A stretch of DNA of 64,000 bases from Sphingomonas edaphi (GCF_003583725.1 NZ_QXTF01000001.1:372001-436000); one strand, 5' to 3'; counted from the first letter of the stretch, positions 6,800-16,250 are shown. The notes: generated by a model from the letters alone, not told the origin. Numbers and translations are program-made.

Positions 6800-8521
6800 G
6801 TGAACGACAATAAGAACATGCTCCTCGCCATCGTGTTGAGCGCGATGGTGCTGATCGGTTGGAGCCTCTTGTCCGATACCTTTTTCCCGACCGCCGGCCC
6901 GCAGACGCAGCAGGTCGACAACGGCAAGGTTAAGCCCCTTCCCCAACCGCAGGCCGATCCCGGCGCCGATACGCCGCGTGCGATCCGCAACCGCGACGTG
7001 GTGTTGGCCGAATCACCCCGTGTCGGCATCGAAACACCGCGCCTCGAGGGATCGATTAATCTGAAGGGCGCCAGGATCGACGACCTCGTGCTGGTCGAAC
7101 AGCGAGAATCGATTGCTAAGGACTCCCCGGCTGTACGTCTTCTCTCGCCGGCCGGGACACCGCAGGCGTATTTCGCCCAGTTTGGGTGGACCGGACAGGG
7201 CATCGCCACGCCCGGCCCGGACACGCTGTGGACCGCGAGCTCGCAGACCTTGGCGCCCGGAAAGCCAGTCACGTTAAGCTGGAGCAACCCGACCGGCCAG
7301 CGGTTCGAGCTAATTTTATCGATCGACGACGGCTATCTTTTCTCGGTCAAGCAGCGGGTCGTGAACCAGGGCACCGGCGCCGTTGGGCTCCGTTCCTACG
7401 GGCTGGCCAGCCGCTCCGAGAAGAGCGCCGACCCGTCGACCTGGACCCAGCATGTTGGTCCGATCAGCTTCCTCGGAGGCAAGGCAGACTATGGCGTTGA
7501 CTGGGAAACACTTGACGAGAACAAGGCTGGCGTGACCCGCGACAGCCGCGGCGGCTGGCTGGGTTTCACCGACAAATATTGGCTGACCGCGCTGGTCCCG
7601 GCGGATGGCGCACCGATCGAAGCGAGTCTGCGCAAGAGCGCCAGCGGCGCCTACCAGGCTGACTATGCCGGAGCGCCCTTCATTGTCGCCCCAGGCCAGG
7701 CGGTCAGCGGCGACACCCGCCTGTTCGCTGGCGCAAAGGAGAAGCGCCTGCTCGACACTTATGAGGATGCCGGGGTCACCAAGCTGTCCAAGTCGATCGA
7801 CTGGGGCTGGTTCGAATGGTTCATGCGGCCCATCTTCGACCTGCTCAACTGGCTGTTCAAGGTCACCGGCAACTTCGGCGTGGCGATCATCTGCCTGACC
7901 TTCATCGTTCGGCTGCTCATGTTCCCGATTGCCGACAAGGGATTCCGCTCCATGGCCGGCATGCGCCGCGTCCAGCCGAAGATGAAGGCGCTCCAGGAAC
8001 GCTATAAGGACGACAAGCAGCGCCTGCAGCAGGAGATGCTGAAGCTGTACCAGACTGAGAAGATCAACCCGGCGTCGGGCTGCTTGCCGATCCTGCTGCA
8101 GATTCCGGTCTTCTACGCGCTCTACAAGGTGTTGATGGTAAGCGTCGAAATGCGCCACCAACCGTTCGCGCTGTGGATCAAGGATCTCAGCGCGCCAGAC
8201 CCGCTGACCCCGGTCAATTTGTTCGGCCTGCTCGACTTCACGCCGCCGGGCTTCCTAGCCATTGGTGTGCTGCCGATTTTGCTTGGCGTCACCATGTGGC
8301 TTCAGTTCAAGTTGAACCCGCAGCAGATGGACCCCGTACAGCAACAGATTTTCGGCTTCATGCCCTGGATTCTGATGTTCGTGATGGCACCGTTCGCTGC
8401 GGGCCTGCAGCTCTACTGGGTGGTTTCCAACATCCTGACCATCGCGCAGCAGAAGTGGCTCTATTACCGCTACGACCATGAAATGAACCCGCCGACCGAA
8501 CCGGTGGTCTCGAAAAAATGA
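6800..8521 (+). CDS. yidC: Membrane protein insertase YidC
   Basis: YidC inserts and folds inner-membrane proteins, alone or with SecYEG. The 573 aa protein has an N-terminal membrane helix (about 6-25, NMLLAIVLSAMVLIGWSLL), a large periplasmic beta domain (about 50-350), and the conserved 60KD_IMP core with transmembrane segments from about 355. Core motifs include GNFGVAIICLTFIVRLLMFP, KALQERYKDDKQRLQQEM and NPASGCLPILLQIPVFYALYK. I chose the GTG at 6800 because an AGGACAAGAGAG element precedes it and the translation begins MNDNKNM, as in relatives; the frame is open much further upstream. Coupled to yihA by an ATGA overlap. Confidence 0.97.
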   Translation: MNDNKNMLLAIVLSAMVLIGWSLLSDTFFPTAGPQTQQVDNGKVKPLPQPQADPGADTPRAIRNRDVVLAESPRVGIETPRLEGSINLKGARIDDLVLVEQRESIAKDSPAVRLLSPAGTPQAYFAQFGWTGQGIATPGPDTLWTASSQTLAPGKPVTLSWSNPTGQRFELILSIDDGYLFSVKQRVVNQGTGAVGLRSYGLASRSEKSADPSTWTQHVGPISFLGGKADYGVDWETLDENKAGVTRDSRGGWLGFTDKYWLTALVPADGAPIEASLRKSASGAYQADYAGAPFIVAPGQAVSGDTRLFAGAKEKRLLDTYEDAGVTKLSKSIDWGWFEWFMRPIFDLLNWLFKVTGNFGVAIICLTFIVRLLMFPIADKGFRSMAGMRRVQPKMKALQERYKDDKQRLQQEMLKLYQTEKINPASGCLPILLQIPVFYALYKVLMVSVEMRHQPFALWIKDLSAPDPLTPVNLFGLLDFTPPGFLAIGVLPILLGVTMWLQFKLNPQQMDPVQQQIFGFMPWILMFVMAPFAAGLQLYWVVSNILTIAQQKWLYYRYDHEMNPPTEPVVSKK

Positions 8522-9159
8522 TCGAAACGGACGACCTTCCCGAGCGGGCACGCAAGCTGTTTTCGGGGCCGATCGACTTCCTGAAGTCGGCCCCGCAGCT
8601 GCAGCACCTGCCCGACCCGACTGTGCCAGAGATTGCGTTCGCTGGCAGGTCGAACGTCGGCAAGAGCTCGCTGATCAACGCGGTTACCAACCGCAACAAG
8701 CTGGCGCGCGCTTCGAACACCCCTGGGCGCACCCAGGAGCTGAATTATTTTGACGTCGGCAGGGATCCGCTGGTGTTCCGGCTGGTCGACATGCCAGGCT
8801 ACGGCTTTGCCGAAGCGCCCAAGGACATGGTCAAGCGCTGGCGCTTCCTGATCAACGACTATCTTCGCGGGCGCCAAGTGCTGAAGCGCGCGCTGGTGCT
8901 GATCGATGCTCGCCACGGTCTGAAGGATGTCGACCGCGACGTCATGAAGATGCTCGACGATGCAGCGGTGAGCTATCACCTGGTCCTCACCAAGGCCGAC
9001 AAGGTGAAGCCGACGGAGCTGGATAAGACCCTGGAGATCATCCGCGCCGAGGCGGCGAAGCATCCGGCGGCCCATCCGCTCATCCTGCCGACATCCAGTG
9101 AAACCGGCGCGGGGCTGCCGGAGTTGAGAACCGCAATCCTGGAGGCGGTCCTTCAATGA
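8518..9159 (+). CDS. yihA: Ribosome biogenesis GTPase YihA/YsxC (EngB)
   Basis: A TrmE-Era-EngA-EngB class GTPase needed for late assembly of the large ribosomal subunit. The 213 aa protein has G1 GRSNVGKSS (about 43-51), G3 DMPGYG (about 93-98), G4 TKAD (about 159-162) and a G5-like TSSETG (about 189-194). Length is usual. It overlaps yidC upstream and the GST-like gene downstream, each by four bases, so it belongs to the same transcript. Confidence 0.95.
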   Translation: MIETDDLPERARKLFSGPIDFLKSAPQLQHLPDPTVPEIAFAGRSNVGKSSLINAVTNRNKLARASNTPGRTQELNYFDVGRDPLVFRLVDMPGYGFAEAPKDMVKRWRFLINDYLRGRQVLKRALVLIDARHGLKDVDRDVMKMLDDAAVSYHLVLTKADKVKPTELDKTLEIIRAEAAKHPAAHPLILPTSSETGAGLPELRTAILEAVLQ

Positions 9160-9818
9160 AGCTGATTATCGGCAATCGGGCCTATTCTAGTTGGTCGATG
9201 CGTGGCTGGCTGGCACTGAAACATGCCGAACTGGAATTTGAGGAACTGGTTGTTCCGCTGTTCGATGAAGCATGGGAGCAGCGCCGCGAAGGCGATGAAT
9301 TCGCGCCGTCGCTGGGCAAGGTGCCGATCCTTTGGGACGGCGACTGCGTCGTCTGGGACAGCCTGGCGATCATCGAATTCTGCGCGGACCGCGTCGGGCG
9401 CGAGCGATTCTGGCCCGAAGACGAATCGGCGCGCGCGATGGCTAGGTCGATGGCAGCCGAAATGCATTCTGGCTTTTCGGCGCTTCGTAGAGAATTGCCG
9501 ATGAACGTCCGCAAGAATTTCGGATCGGTCCCCTTGTCACCCGCAGTGGAGGCCGATGTCGTCCGAATCCTGAACCTGTGGGCGCAGGCGCGCGCAAGGC
9601 ACGGCGGCGAAGGCGAATATCTTTTCTCTGACTGGAGCGCGGCGGACATCATGTTCGCGCCGGTGGTGACGCGGTTCGTAACCTACGGCGTGCCCATCCC
9701 TCCGTTTGCCGCGACATACATGGAAGCAGTGCTGCATCGCGCGGATGTCGTCGAGTGGATCGAGCTCGCCCAGGAAGAACCCTGGGTTATTGAGCAATAC
9801 GAAACGCCCTCAAACTAG
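9156..9818 (+). CDS. Glutathione S-transferase family protein
   Basis: A 220 aa cytosolic GST-fold protein. The N-terminal thioredoxin-like half (1-80) starts MKLIIGNRAYSSWSMRGWL, with the Ser/Arg pattern used to bind glutathione, and has the cis-Pro element GKVPIL followed by the DSLAIIEF helix. The C-terminal half is helical, with DWSAADIMFAPVVTRF near 158-174, the N-capping region of the GST core. Substrate is unknown. It is the last gene of the rpmH-yidC run by overlap and meets the opposing cupin gene tail to tail, overlapping by four bases. Confidence 0.87.
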   Translation: MKLIIGNRAYSSWSMRGWLALKHAELEFEELVVPLFDEAWEQRREGDEFAPSLGKVPILWDGDCVVWDSLAIIEFCADRVGRERFWPEDESARAMARSMAAEMHSGFSALRRELPMNVRKNFGSVPLSPAVEADVVRILNLWAQARARHGGEGEYLFSDWSAADIMFAPVVTRFVTYGVPIPPFAATYMEAVLHRADVVEWIELAQEEPWVIEQYETPSN

Positions 9819-10264
9819 TAGGGACTGCCGTCCTTGTGAACGTAACGGCTGGTCGCCCCGTCCACATGCAGGTCGATGTCCGGATAGTGACAGTCGGCGG
9901 CCGGCGCTCGGCCAATCACGAAAAATGAGCAGTCGGACCCGCTTTCGTTGATCAAGTGATGGCCGTTGGCTACGCCTTTGCGCCAGGCGGCGACATCGCC
10001 GGGCTTCAGGGTCGTGCGCGAACCTTCCTCGACCAGCACGGCCTCCCCTTCCAGCATGATGAGGATTTCGTCTTCCGCCTCGTGCCAATGGCGCTGGCTC
10101 GACCATGCGCCAGGCTCCAGCCGGACGATATTTGCGCCGAAGTCCTCTAAGCCGAGAACCGGACCGAGGCGGCGGGCCCAGCGGCCCTTCACATCATCGG
10201 AATAGGGCGGCGGATAGCCGGTGCGGTTGCTTTCTTCGATTTGGGCAAGATCGACTTTCGGCAT
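9815..10264 (-). CDS. Cupin-domain protein
   Basis: A 149 aa small-barrel protein. The cupin motif 1 is recognisable as SQRHWHEAEDEILIMLEGEAVL (about 55-76), supplying His, His and Glu metal ligands. Motif 2 is the later GDVAAWRKGVANGHHLINES stretch, with a conserved His. No signal peptide. Such single-domain cupins are often metal-dependent sensors, isomerases or dioxygenases; no substrate can be named. It is convergent with the GST gene and divergent from dapE across 26 bp. Confidence 0.82.
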   Translation of the reverse strand: MPKVDLAQIEESNRTGYPPPYSDDVKGRWARRLGPVLGLEDFGANIVRLEPGAWSSQRHWHEAEDEILIMLEGEAVLVEEGSRTTLKPGDVAAWRKGVANGHHLINESGSDCSFFVIGRAPAADCHYPDIDLHVDGATSRYVHKDGSPY

Positions 10265-10290
10265 GGCGACAGCCTTGCTACGCCACCGTC

Positions 10291-11421
10291 ATGACTTCGT
10301 CCATCGACCCCGTGGAATTCGCCCGGCGCCTCATCGCTTGCCCCAGCATCACGCCCGCGCGCGGCGAGGTATTCGACCTGCTCGAAGAGGCGCTGGTTCC
10401 GCTTGGCTTCGCCGTGCATCGCTTCGTCCTAGGTGAGGCGCCCGATGGACCAACCGAGAACATGGTAGCGATGCGTGGGTCCGGCGGGCCGCATTTCGGC
10501 TTTGCGGGCCATGTCGATGTCGTTCCCCCCGGCGAAGGGTGGAGCAGCGACCCGTTCGATCCGGTGATCGAGGATGGCATTCTGACCGGTCGCGGCGCCA
10601 ACGACATGAAAAGCGCGATCGCGGCTTTTATCGCCGCGGTGGCGAGTGCCCCTCGGGAAAAGGGTACGTTATCGTTGCTCATCACGGGCGACGAGGAAGG
10701 CTATGCGACCTACGGAACGCCGCGCATCATTGATTGGCTGAACGAGCGGGACATTCGTCCCGACATGATTTTGATTGGCGAGCCGACATCGGTCGACCGG
10801 CTGGGAGACACAATCAAGATCGGCCGACGAGGATCGGTCAACATGTGGATCGACGTCTTGGGCACGCAAGGTCACGTTGCCTATCCACATCGCGCCGATA
10901 ATCCGGTGCCAAGCCTTGCGCGCATTGTGAATGCCTTGACCGACCATCACCTGGACGACGGCACGGATGCCTTTCCGCCATCAAACCTGGAATTCACGGC
11001 AATCTCGACGCCCACGCAGGCCAGCAACGTCATTCCCGGCTCGGCCACCGCCCAGCTCAACATCCGGTTCAACAATTTGCAAAAGGGTGCAGACCTTGTC
11101 CGCATGGTCGAGGAAGTCGTTGAGCGGGAAGCGCCCGGATCGTCGGTCCGCGCCCGGATTTCGGGCGAGGCGTTCCTGACCCCGCCGGGCGAGCTTTACG
11201 ACCTAATCGTGTCGGCGATCCGCGAGGAAACCGGGATCGAACCCGAATTATCGACCAGCGGCGGCACGTCCGATGGGCGGTTTCTGATCAGCCTCTGCCC
11301 GGTGGTAGACTTCGGCCTGCCCAATGCGACGATGCACAAGGTGGGCGAACATGCGGCGGTCGAGGATATCCGCACGCTGTCGCGGATTTACGGCCGGGTC
11401 CTGGACAAGCTGTTCAACTAG
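10291..11421 (+). CDS. dapE: Succinyl-diaminopimelate desuccinylase
   Basis: DapE hydrolyses N-succinyl-L,L-diaminopimelate to L,L-diaminopimelate and succinate in lysine and peptidoglycan precursor synthesis. The 376 aa M20-family zinc enzyme shows FAGHVDVVPPG (metal ligand His74), GRGANDMKS (bridging Asp105), GDEEG with the general base at about 135, GEPTS, and a C-terminal NATMHKVGEHA carrying another metal His. The dimerisation domain lies at about 180-295. I chose ATG 10291, which gives MTSSIDPVEFARRLI as in homologues; the frame remains open upstream to 10105. It ends overlapping the opposing GGDEF/EAL gene by four bases. Confidence 0.94.
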   Translation: MTSSIDPVEFARRLIACPSITPARGEVFDLLEEALVPLGFAVHRFVLGEAPDGPTENMVAMRGSGGPHFGFAGHVDVVPPGEGWSSDPFDPVIEDGILTGRGANDMKSAIAAFIAAVASAPREKGTLSLLITGDEEGYATYGTPRIIDWLNERDIRPDMILIGEPTSVDRLGDTIKIGRRGSVNMWIDVLGTQGHVAYPHRADNPVPSLARIVNALTDHHLDDGTDAFPPSNLEFTAISTPTQASNVIPGSATAQLNIRFNNLQKGADLVRMVEEVVEREAPGSSVRARISGEAFLTPPGELYDLIVSAIREETGIEPELSTSGGTSDGRFLISLCPVVDFGLPNATMHKVGEHAAVEDIRTLSRIYGRVLDKLFN

Positions 11422-13100
11422 GCGACGCTGCGCGATCCGCGCTCGGCGTTTTGTGTCCAGTTCAGATATTCTTCCTCGAACATTGGGTGGGCGAATACAA
11501 AGCCCTGCACCGTCTCGCACCCCATGGCGCGAAGGATATCGGCCTGTGCTGCCGTTTCCACGGCTTCCGCCACGATCTCCGCGCCGACACCCTTGATTAA
11601 CTGGACCACCGCCTGGACCACGACACGCGCTTGTTCGCTCGATTCGATATCCTTGATCAGGGACGGGTCCAACTTGACGCGATCAAGTGGCATGGTGCGC
11701 AGCCGGGCGAGGTTGGAGTAGCCGGTGCCGAAGTCATCGATGGCGATCGACGCGCCCTCGCGGCGCAGCGCGGCAATTTCGTCCAGCACATGCTGCGAAC
11801 ATTCCATCGCCGCGCTTTCGGTGAATTCAAGTTCGACCAGCGATAGCGGAACACCCGCGTCGGACAAGGTCGTACGAAGTCGCTGGAAGAAGTCGGCCCG
11901 GTCGAGCTGGCGTGGGCTGACGTTAAACGCCAGGCGGCGCTCGATACCCTGCGATTGCCATTCAGCCAGCATCGAGGCGACCTCAGCAATGACCCAGTCG
12001 CCCAGTTCTGCGATGATGCCGGTCTGTTCCGCCACCGGAATGAAGCTGTTAGGAAGCCGCATCCCTTCTCGCGGGTGATTCCAGCGCAAAAGAGCTTCGG
12101 CGCCGCTCACTTCGCCGGTTGCAAAGCTGAGCTGCGGCTGGAGCGCGAGGACGAATTCTCCGCGCTGTACCGCCTCGCTCAGCGCGGCTTCCGTGTCGAT
12201 CTTCCGCTGATGCTCTTCGGCCAGTTCCTCGCTGAACAGGCAATAACGGCCGCCGCCGCTATTCTTGGCACGGTACATGGCAATGTCGGCGGCACGCATC
12301 AGCGATTCGATCGTGCTGCCATGCTCTGGCGCAAGGGCAACGCCGACCGACGCGCCGATATCGATGCTGTGACCGTGCAGTTCGAACGGTTCGGAAATGG
12401 CCAAGGCGATGCGGCGGGCCACGCGCTCGGCGTCCGCTGCAGCTTCCATGGTTGGGAAGAAGATGGTGAATTCGTCTCCCGCTAGGCGCGCAAGCAGCGG
12501 ACGCGGACCTGCGCCTTCGCCGATTTCGGCAGTGACTACCACGCGCAGCCGGTTGGCGACCATGATGAGCAGCTGATCACCGCGAGCGTGGCCCAGGCTG
12601 TCATTGACGTTCTTAAACCGATCAAGGTCGACGAAAAGCATCGCAGCCAGCGCATCCTGCGCTCGCGATGCCAGCATCTTGTCCGCTTCAGCGCGGAAAT
12701 GCAGCCGGTTTGGCAGGGACGTAACCGGATCGTACATGCCGAGTGCGTGGGCGTTCTCGATCGACGCACGCACCTCGGCGAAGAGACTGTCGACGGCGGT
12801 GGCGAGCTTCGGCATCGAGTCCCGGACGATCTTGGGTGTTGGGCTAGTTAGGTCGCCCTGCTCCACAGCGAGCAGCCGCTCACCCAACGCTGACAAGGCG
12901 CGGGCACTCTCGCTGTTCGGCCGTTCGGAGGCGATGTAACTCACCAGCAGGCAGAAGGCGCCTGCGACAATCGACGCGATCACCTGCTCGTTGAAGCTAG
13001 TGATGTAGAGGAAGGCGATCAGCGAAAATACGAACGAAGCAAAGCCTGCCGCGCCCGATAGAAGGGCGTTGCTGACTTTCTGCGCCGTACCTTCCTTCAA
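11418..13100 (-). CDS. GGDEF/EAL cyclic-di-GMP protein, membrane-anchored
   Basis: A 560 aa protein with two N-terminal membrane helices (about 12-34 and 40-58), a short linker, a diguanylate cyclase-like domain (about 115-285) and an EAL phosphodiesterase domain (about 300-548). The cyclase motif reads AGDEF rather than GGDEF, and no RxxD inhibitory site precedes it. The EAL half looks catalytically complete: EALLRW, FNVSPRQL, LEFTES, DDFGTGYSNLARL, KLDPSLI and EAVET are all present. The protein is therefore most likely a c-di-GMP phosphodiesterase, perhaps with GTP-binding control by the GGDEF domain (inference). Confidence 0.93.
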   Translation of the reverse strand: MKEGTAQKVSNALLSGAAGFASFVFSLIAFLYITSFNEQVIASIVAGAFCLLVSYIASERPNSESARALSALGERLLAVEQGDLTSPTPKIVRDSMPKLATAVDSLFAEVRASIENAHALGMYDPVTSLPNRLHFRAEADKMLASRAQDALAAMLFVDLDRFKNVNDSLGHARGDQLLIMVANRLRVVVTAEIGEGAGPRPLLARLAGDEFTIFFPTMEAAADAERVARRIALAISEPFELHGHSIDIGASVGVALAPEHGSTIESLMRAADIAMYRAKNSGGGRYCLFSEELAEEHQRKIDTEAALSEAVQRGEFVLALQPQLSFATGEVSGAEALLRWNHPREGMRLPNSFIPVAEQTGIIAELGDWVIAEVASMLAEWQSQGIERRLAFNVSPRQLDRADFFQRLRTTLSDAGVPLSLVELEFTESAAMECSQHVLDEIAALRREGASIAIDDFGTGYSNLARLRTMPLDRVKLDPSLIKDIESSEQARVVVQAVVQLIKGVGAEIVAEAVETAAQADILRAMGCETVQGFVFAHPMFEEEYLNWTQNAERGSRSVA

Positions 13101-13194
13101 CGTGGAAATCAGACCGCCCCTCGCCGCCCGGACCTTCCTGTCACGGGATATCGGCCCAGTCCTAAACAGGTGAGGTTAAAAAAGGGTGGAAGGG

Positions 13195-13719
13195 TCAGGT
13201 CCGGCGAAGGATGATATAGAGGCTTCCTCCCCCGCCATGGCGCCGGTGCGCTGCCCGTACTGCCGCAATCCGCGACGAATGCCGGGAAACCGCCAACCAA
13301 TCATGAACCGCCGCCCGGATCCGTCCTCTCAGCAGCGGCGGGTCACCCTTCCGCTCGTGGCCGGTAATCAACAGGAGCACGCGCTCGCCGGCAGCAATCG
13401 AGCGTTCGAGTGCACGGTCGATGGCTTCCCACGCGCTGTCCAGTCCGTGCCCGTGCAGGTCGAGCGTCCGGTCTGGATCGATCCTGCCAGTCCGCAACTT
13501 GCGGTCCCAACTCCCGTCCAGCGTCGCCTGCTGGAGCGCTGCAGCAGGTTTTGATATCTTTGCAACCGGCCTCGGTGGAGGAACTCTTCCTCGCGGTGGA
13601 GCCAAAGTCACAGGAGACCTTTGCTCCGGCTCGGACTCTAAAGGCTCGCGCGATAACGGGCGAATGGTTGCGGTGACCTTCGCCCACAATTCGGCTTCTT
13701 CAGGGGAGAGGTTGCGCAC
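13195..13719 (-). CDS. Smr-domain protein
   Basis: A 174 aa protein with a Pro/Arg-rich N-terminal region and a C-terminal Smr (small MutS-related) domain from about residue 80. The domain motifs are TLDLHGHGLDSAW (LDLHG) and LLLITGHERKG (TGxG-like), followed by a helical WL...R stretch. Smr domains nick DNA or cleave RNA; in this group the family is uncharacterised. I chose GTG 13719 (MRNLSPEEAELW), which overlaps the mltA end by 20 bp; an upstream in-frame ATG at 13755 would lie deeper inside mltA. Co-transcribed with mltA and timA. Confidence 0.85.
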   Translation of the reverse strand: MRNLSPEEAELWAKVTATIRPLSREPLESEPEQRSPVTLAPPRGRVPPPRPVAKISKPAAALQQATLDGSWDRKLRTGRIDPDRTLDLHGHGLDSAWEAIDRALERSIAAGERVLLLITGHERKGDPPLLRGRIRAAVHDWLAVSRHSSRIAAVRAAHRRHGGGGSLYIILRRT

Positions 13720-14872
13720 GGGCCACCGTGCCCTTCGGCAACAGAATGATCGCACGGCCCTTCGACGACATCCCCCCGGCAGTCGCCTCGGCCCAAGCCC
13801 CCGCGCCCCAGAAGGTGTCGAAGCGATTGGCGCCCTTAATCGCCCCGCCAGTATCCTGCGCCACCCATAAGCCGGATGCCTCGGGCCGTTCCATCAATAG
13901 ATAAGCCGGTGCGCCCAGCGGAACGAATTTCGGATCGGTCGCCACCGTCCCGCGCGGCGTAACGGGCACGTTCAGCGCACCCAAGGGACCGGGTCCAATC
14001 AGTTCCTTGAAGAAGATGTAGCTGAGGTTTTCCCGCATCAGTGCGCGGCCCTCTTCCGGATTAGCACGGATCCACGCGACGATCGCCTTCATGTCAGCGC
14101 CGCCCGCCGGCAGGATGTTCCGTTCCCGTAACAATCGTCCAATCGCGACATATTCACGGCCGTTTTGGTTAGCGTAACCGATCCTCATGACGCCGCCATC
14201 AGGCAGTAACAGACGCCCCGACCCCTGAATCTGCAGGAAGAAAAGATCGATCGGATCCGCGACCCATGCAATCTCCGGCACCTTGCCGACGAGCGCCCCG
14301 TCCTCGATCTCCGCTCTGGTGTAATAGAGAACGCACGTTCCCGTTTCGTCGATTCGCCCCCTGCCCTGCCCGCCATCGGGGCGGGTACAGCGGGTCAAGT
14401 CCTGGGGAACGCCATATACCGGCGTATTATAGCCCGGCTGCCGGGTACGCGACCCCCGGATTTCCGGCTCATAATATCCCGTGGCAAACGCCTCTCCGCT
14501 ACCAACACGAACCCATTCAAACCGGTCGCGGAAGAATGCAGGCGCCCCGGCTTCGGTAACGGTTGCAGCTTCTGCGCACAGGGGCCGCCAGTCGGCAACG
14601 GTGGTCAGGCCGGACTGGTCCTGCCGTTTGACCAGCGCCGGGCAACTAATGCGAAACGCCCTTAACGCCCGGCTCGACTCTGCAGCATTGAGCAGCGCCG
14701 GCGTCGCAAGCGACGCACCCGCCGCCCGCGCATTTTCAGGCGGCGGAGGCGACGGAACAGGCGTCGGCGCAGGCGCCGGTGTCACAGGCTCGGCCGGCTG
14801 CGGGCCGCGAGTAGCGCACGCGGCAACGAGCAGGCTGGCGGACAGCGCCAGCGCGCGAAGAAGGACCCTCAC
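13700..14872 (-). CDS. mltA: Membrane-bound lytic murein transglycosylase A, lipoprotein
   Basis: MltA cleaves the glycan strand of peptidoglycan, releasing 1,6-anhydro-muropeptides, at the outer membrane. The 390 aa precursor has a lipoprotein signal with lipobox LVAAC (Cys19), a Pro-rich linker to about residue 55, an MltA barrel domain (SGEAFATGYYEPEIRG, IDLFFLQIQGSGRL) and the C-terminal 3D domain with three Asp residues (QDTGGAIKGANRFDTFWGAG), holding the catalytic Asp. Both neighbours on the strand overlap it, consistent with one operon timA-mltA-smr. Confidence 0.94.
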   Translation of the reverse strand: MRVLLRALALSASLLVAACATRGPQPAEPVTPAPAPTPVPSPPPPENARAAGASLATPALLNAAESSRALRAFRISCPALVKRQDQSGLTTVADWRPLCAEAATVTEAGAPAFFRDRFEWVRVGSGEAFATGYYEPEIRGSRTRQPGYNTPVYGVPQDLTRCTRPDGGQGRGRIDETGTCVLYYTRAEIEDGALVGKVPEIAWVADPIDLFFLQIQGSGRLLLPDGGVMRIGYANQNGREYVAIGRLLRERNILPAGGADMKAIVAWIRANPEEGRALMRENLSYIFFKELIGPGPLGALNVPVTPRGTVATDPKFVPLGAPAYLLMERPEASGLWVAQDTGGAIKGANRFDTFWGAGAWAEATAGGMSSKGRAIILLPKGTVARAQPLP

Positions 14873-15528
14873 TCTTCCTCGTCGGTTTCGACGAGGAGCC
14901 AGTTGGGATCGCGCGATGCGATATCGCGGCGGAACGTCCAGCGATCGCGCGTCTGCACCGCGTCCGACAGCGAGCCAGCGACGACATCACCGTCCTTGTT
15001 GCGAGTGACGGCGGCAATATCGGCTTCGAACCGCACAGTAACGAGCGCCACGCTGCGATCCAGTTCTGCACCAGCGATGACCGCCTGATCGATCGCGACC
15101 AGCCGGTTGTCGAGCACGAGGCCGTCCTTGGCCCGCTCCTCGACCGCTCCGGCGAACGTGTCGAACACATGGCCGTCGACATAGGGACGCATCGATTCGA
15201 CCTCGCCCTTCCAGAATGCCTCGAGGATCAGGCGGTAGGCAGCCTTTGATCCTTCGAGAAAGCGGGCGACATCGAACGAGGGATCGGCAGCCAGCAGCGC
15301 GCGAACGCCTGGCCCTGCAGTCGGCAAAAACGCCATGTCATCGACGTCGCTGGCGGGAGTCGCCGTCGCCGGGCCGGGATGTGACCGTGCGTCGACGCCG
15401 GCCGCAGCCTGCTCTGGGTCGGCAGGTTTCAGGATGGGCTGCTCATGCCCGGTGCGCTCACCCAGCACGCTGTAGAGGCGCAGGCCGATGAACAAAGCGA
15501 CAAGCGCAAGGATGACAATCGCGGTCAA
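14869..15528 (-). CDS. timA: Tim44/TimA-family membrane adaptor protein
   Basis: A 219 aa inner-membrane-anchored protein with one N-terminal helix (about 2-20, AIVILALVALFIGLRLYSVL), a linker rich in Pro and Ala, and a C-terminal Tim44-like domain (about 70-219; FLEGSKAAYRLILEAFWKGE, MRPYVDGHVFDTF, TVRFEADIAAVTR, WTFRRDI...DPNWLLVET). In alphaproteobacteria such proteins are related to mitochondrial Tim44, and the Caulobacter TimA has been localised to the inner membrane; the function is not firmly known. Divergent from secB across 194 bp, a conserved arrangement. Confidence 0.88.
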   Translation of the reverse strand: MTAIVILALVALFIGLRLYSVLGERTGHEQPILKPADPEQAAAGVDARSHPGPATATPASDVDDMAFLPTAGPGVRALLAADPSFDVARFLEGSKAAYRLILEAFWKGEVESMRPYVDGHVFDTFAGAVEERAKDGLVLDNRLVAIDQAVIAGAELDRSVALVTVRFEADIAAVTRNKDGDVVAGSLSDAVQTRDRWTFRRDIASRDPNWLLVETDEEE

Positions 15529-15722
15529 AGAAGAATCCGTTCCAAGTGAGAAGCTTTACGGCCCAACATAGTGCAGACAACGCGCGGATTCAAAGGGCGC
15601 TCCGTCCCGCCCCAGCGGCATTGCGCCGTAGTTGCGTGGCTGCTAGTCGCTCGCCCCGAAAGCTTGGCGCAGTTTCGGCGCCACGCCTCCGTCATTCAAA
15701 CGCCGATTCTCAAGGACAATCC

Positions 15723-16250
15723 ATGGCTGACCAGGACACCACCACCGCCGCCCCCGAAGCAATGGGCGAAGGTGCCGCAGAAGCGCCGCAGGCCGGCACG
15801 ATCGCGCAATACATCAAGGATCTGTCGGTTGAGAGCCCGTCGGCTCCGCAGGTATTCCAATGGTCAGACCAGCCAGCGCTTGATGTCCAGTTTGGCATCA
15901 ACGGGGGCAAGATCGGCGACGATGTCCACGAAGTCATCCTGAAGGTCGAGGTCAGCGCCAAGTCCGCCAACGGCACGCACTTTATCATCGACCTCAGCTA
16001 TGCCGGCCTGTTTGGCTTCCGCAACATTCCAGAGGACGCACTTCCGCCGTTCCTTCTCGTCGAGGCGCCCCGCCTGCTCTTTCCGTTCGCGCGGCAGATT
16101 ATTGCCGAAGCGGTCCAGAACCTCGGCTTCCCACCCGTTCTGCTCGACCCGATCGATTTCGGCGCCGCCTACATGGCCCAGCTCGAAGCTCAGCAGCAGG
16201 CGCAGGGCCAGCCGGGCGGCGATGGCGAGCCCCCGGTCGGCCACGCCTAA
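15723..16250 (+). CDS. secB: Protein-export chaperone SecB
   Basis: SecB holds preproteins unfolded and hands them to SecA. The 175 aa sequence has an acidic, low-complexity N-terminus and a family core from about 27: AQYIKDLSVESPSAP, the beta-strand region VILKVEVSAKSANGTHFIID, GLFGFRNIPEDALPPFLLVEAPRLLFPFAR and FPPVLLDPIDFGAAY. The Gly/Gln-rich tail is usual for the group. The ATG at 15723 is preceded by AAGGACAATCC. It lies 15 bp from murJ, so one transcript is likely. Confidence 0.96.
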   Translation: MADQDTTTAAPEAMGEGAAEAPQAGTIAQYIKDLSVESPSAPQVFQWSDQPALDVQFGINGGKIGDDVHEVILKVEVSAKSANGTHFIIDLSYAGLFGFRNIPEDALPPFLLVEAPRLLFPFARQIIAEAVQNLGFPPVLLDPIDFGAAYMAQLEAQQQAQGQPGGDGEPPVGHA

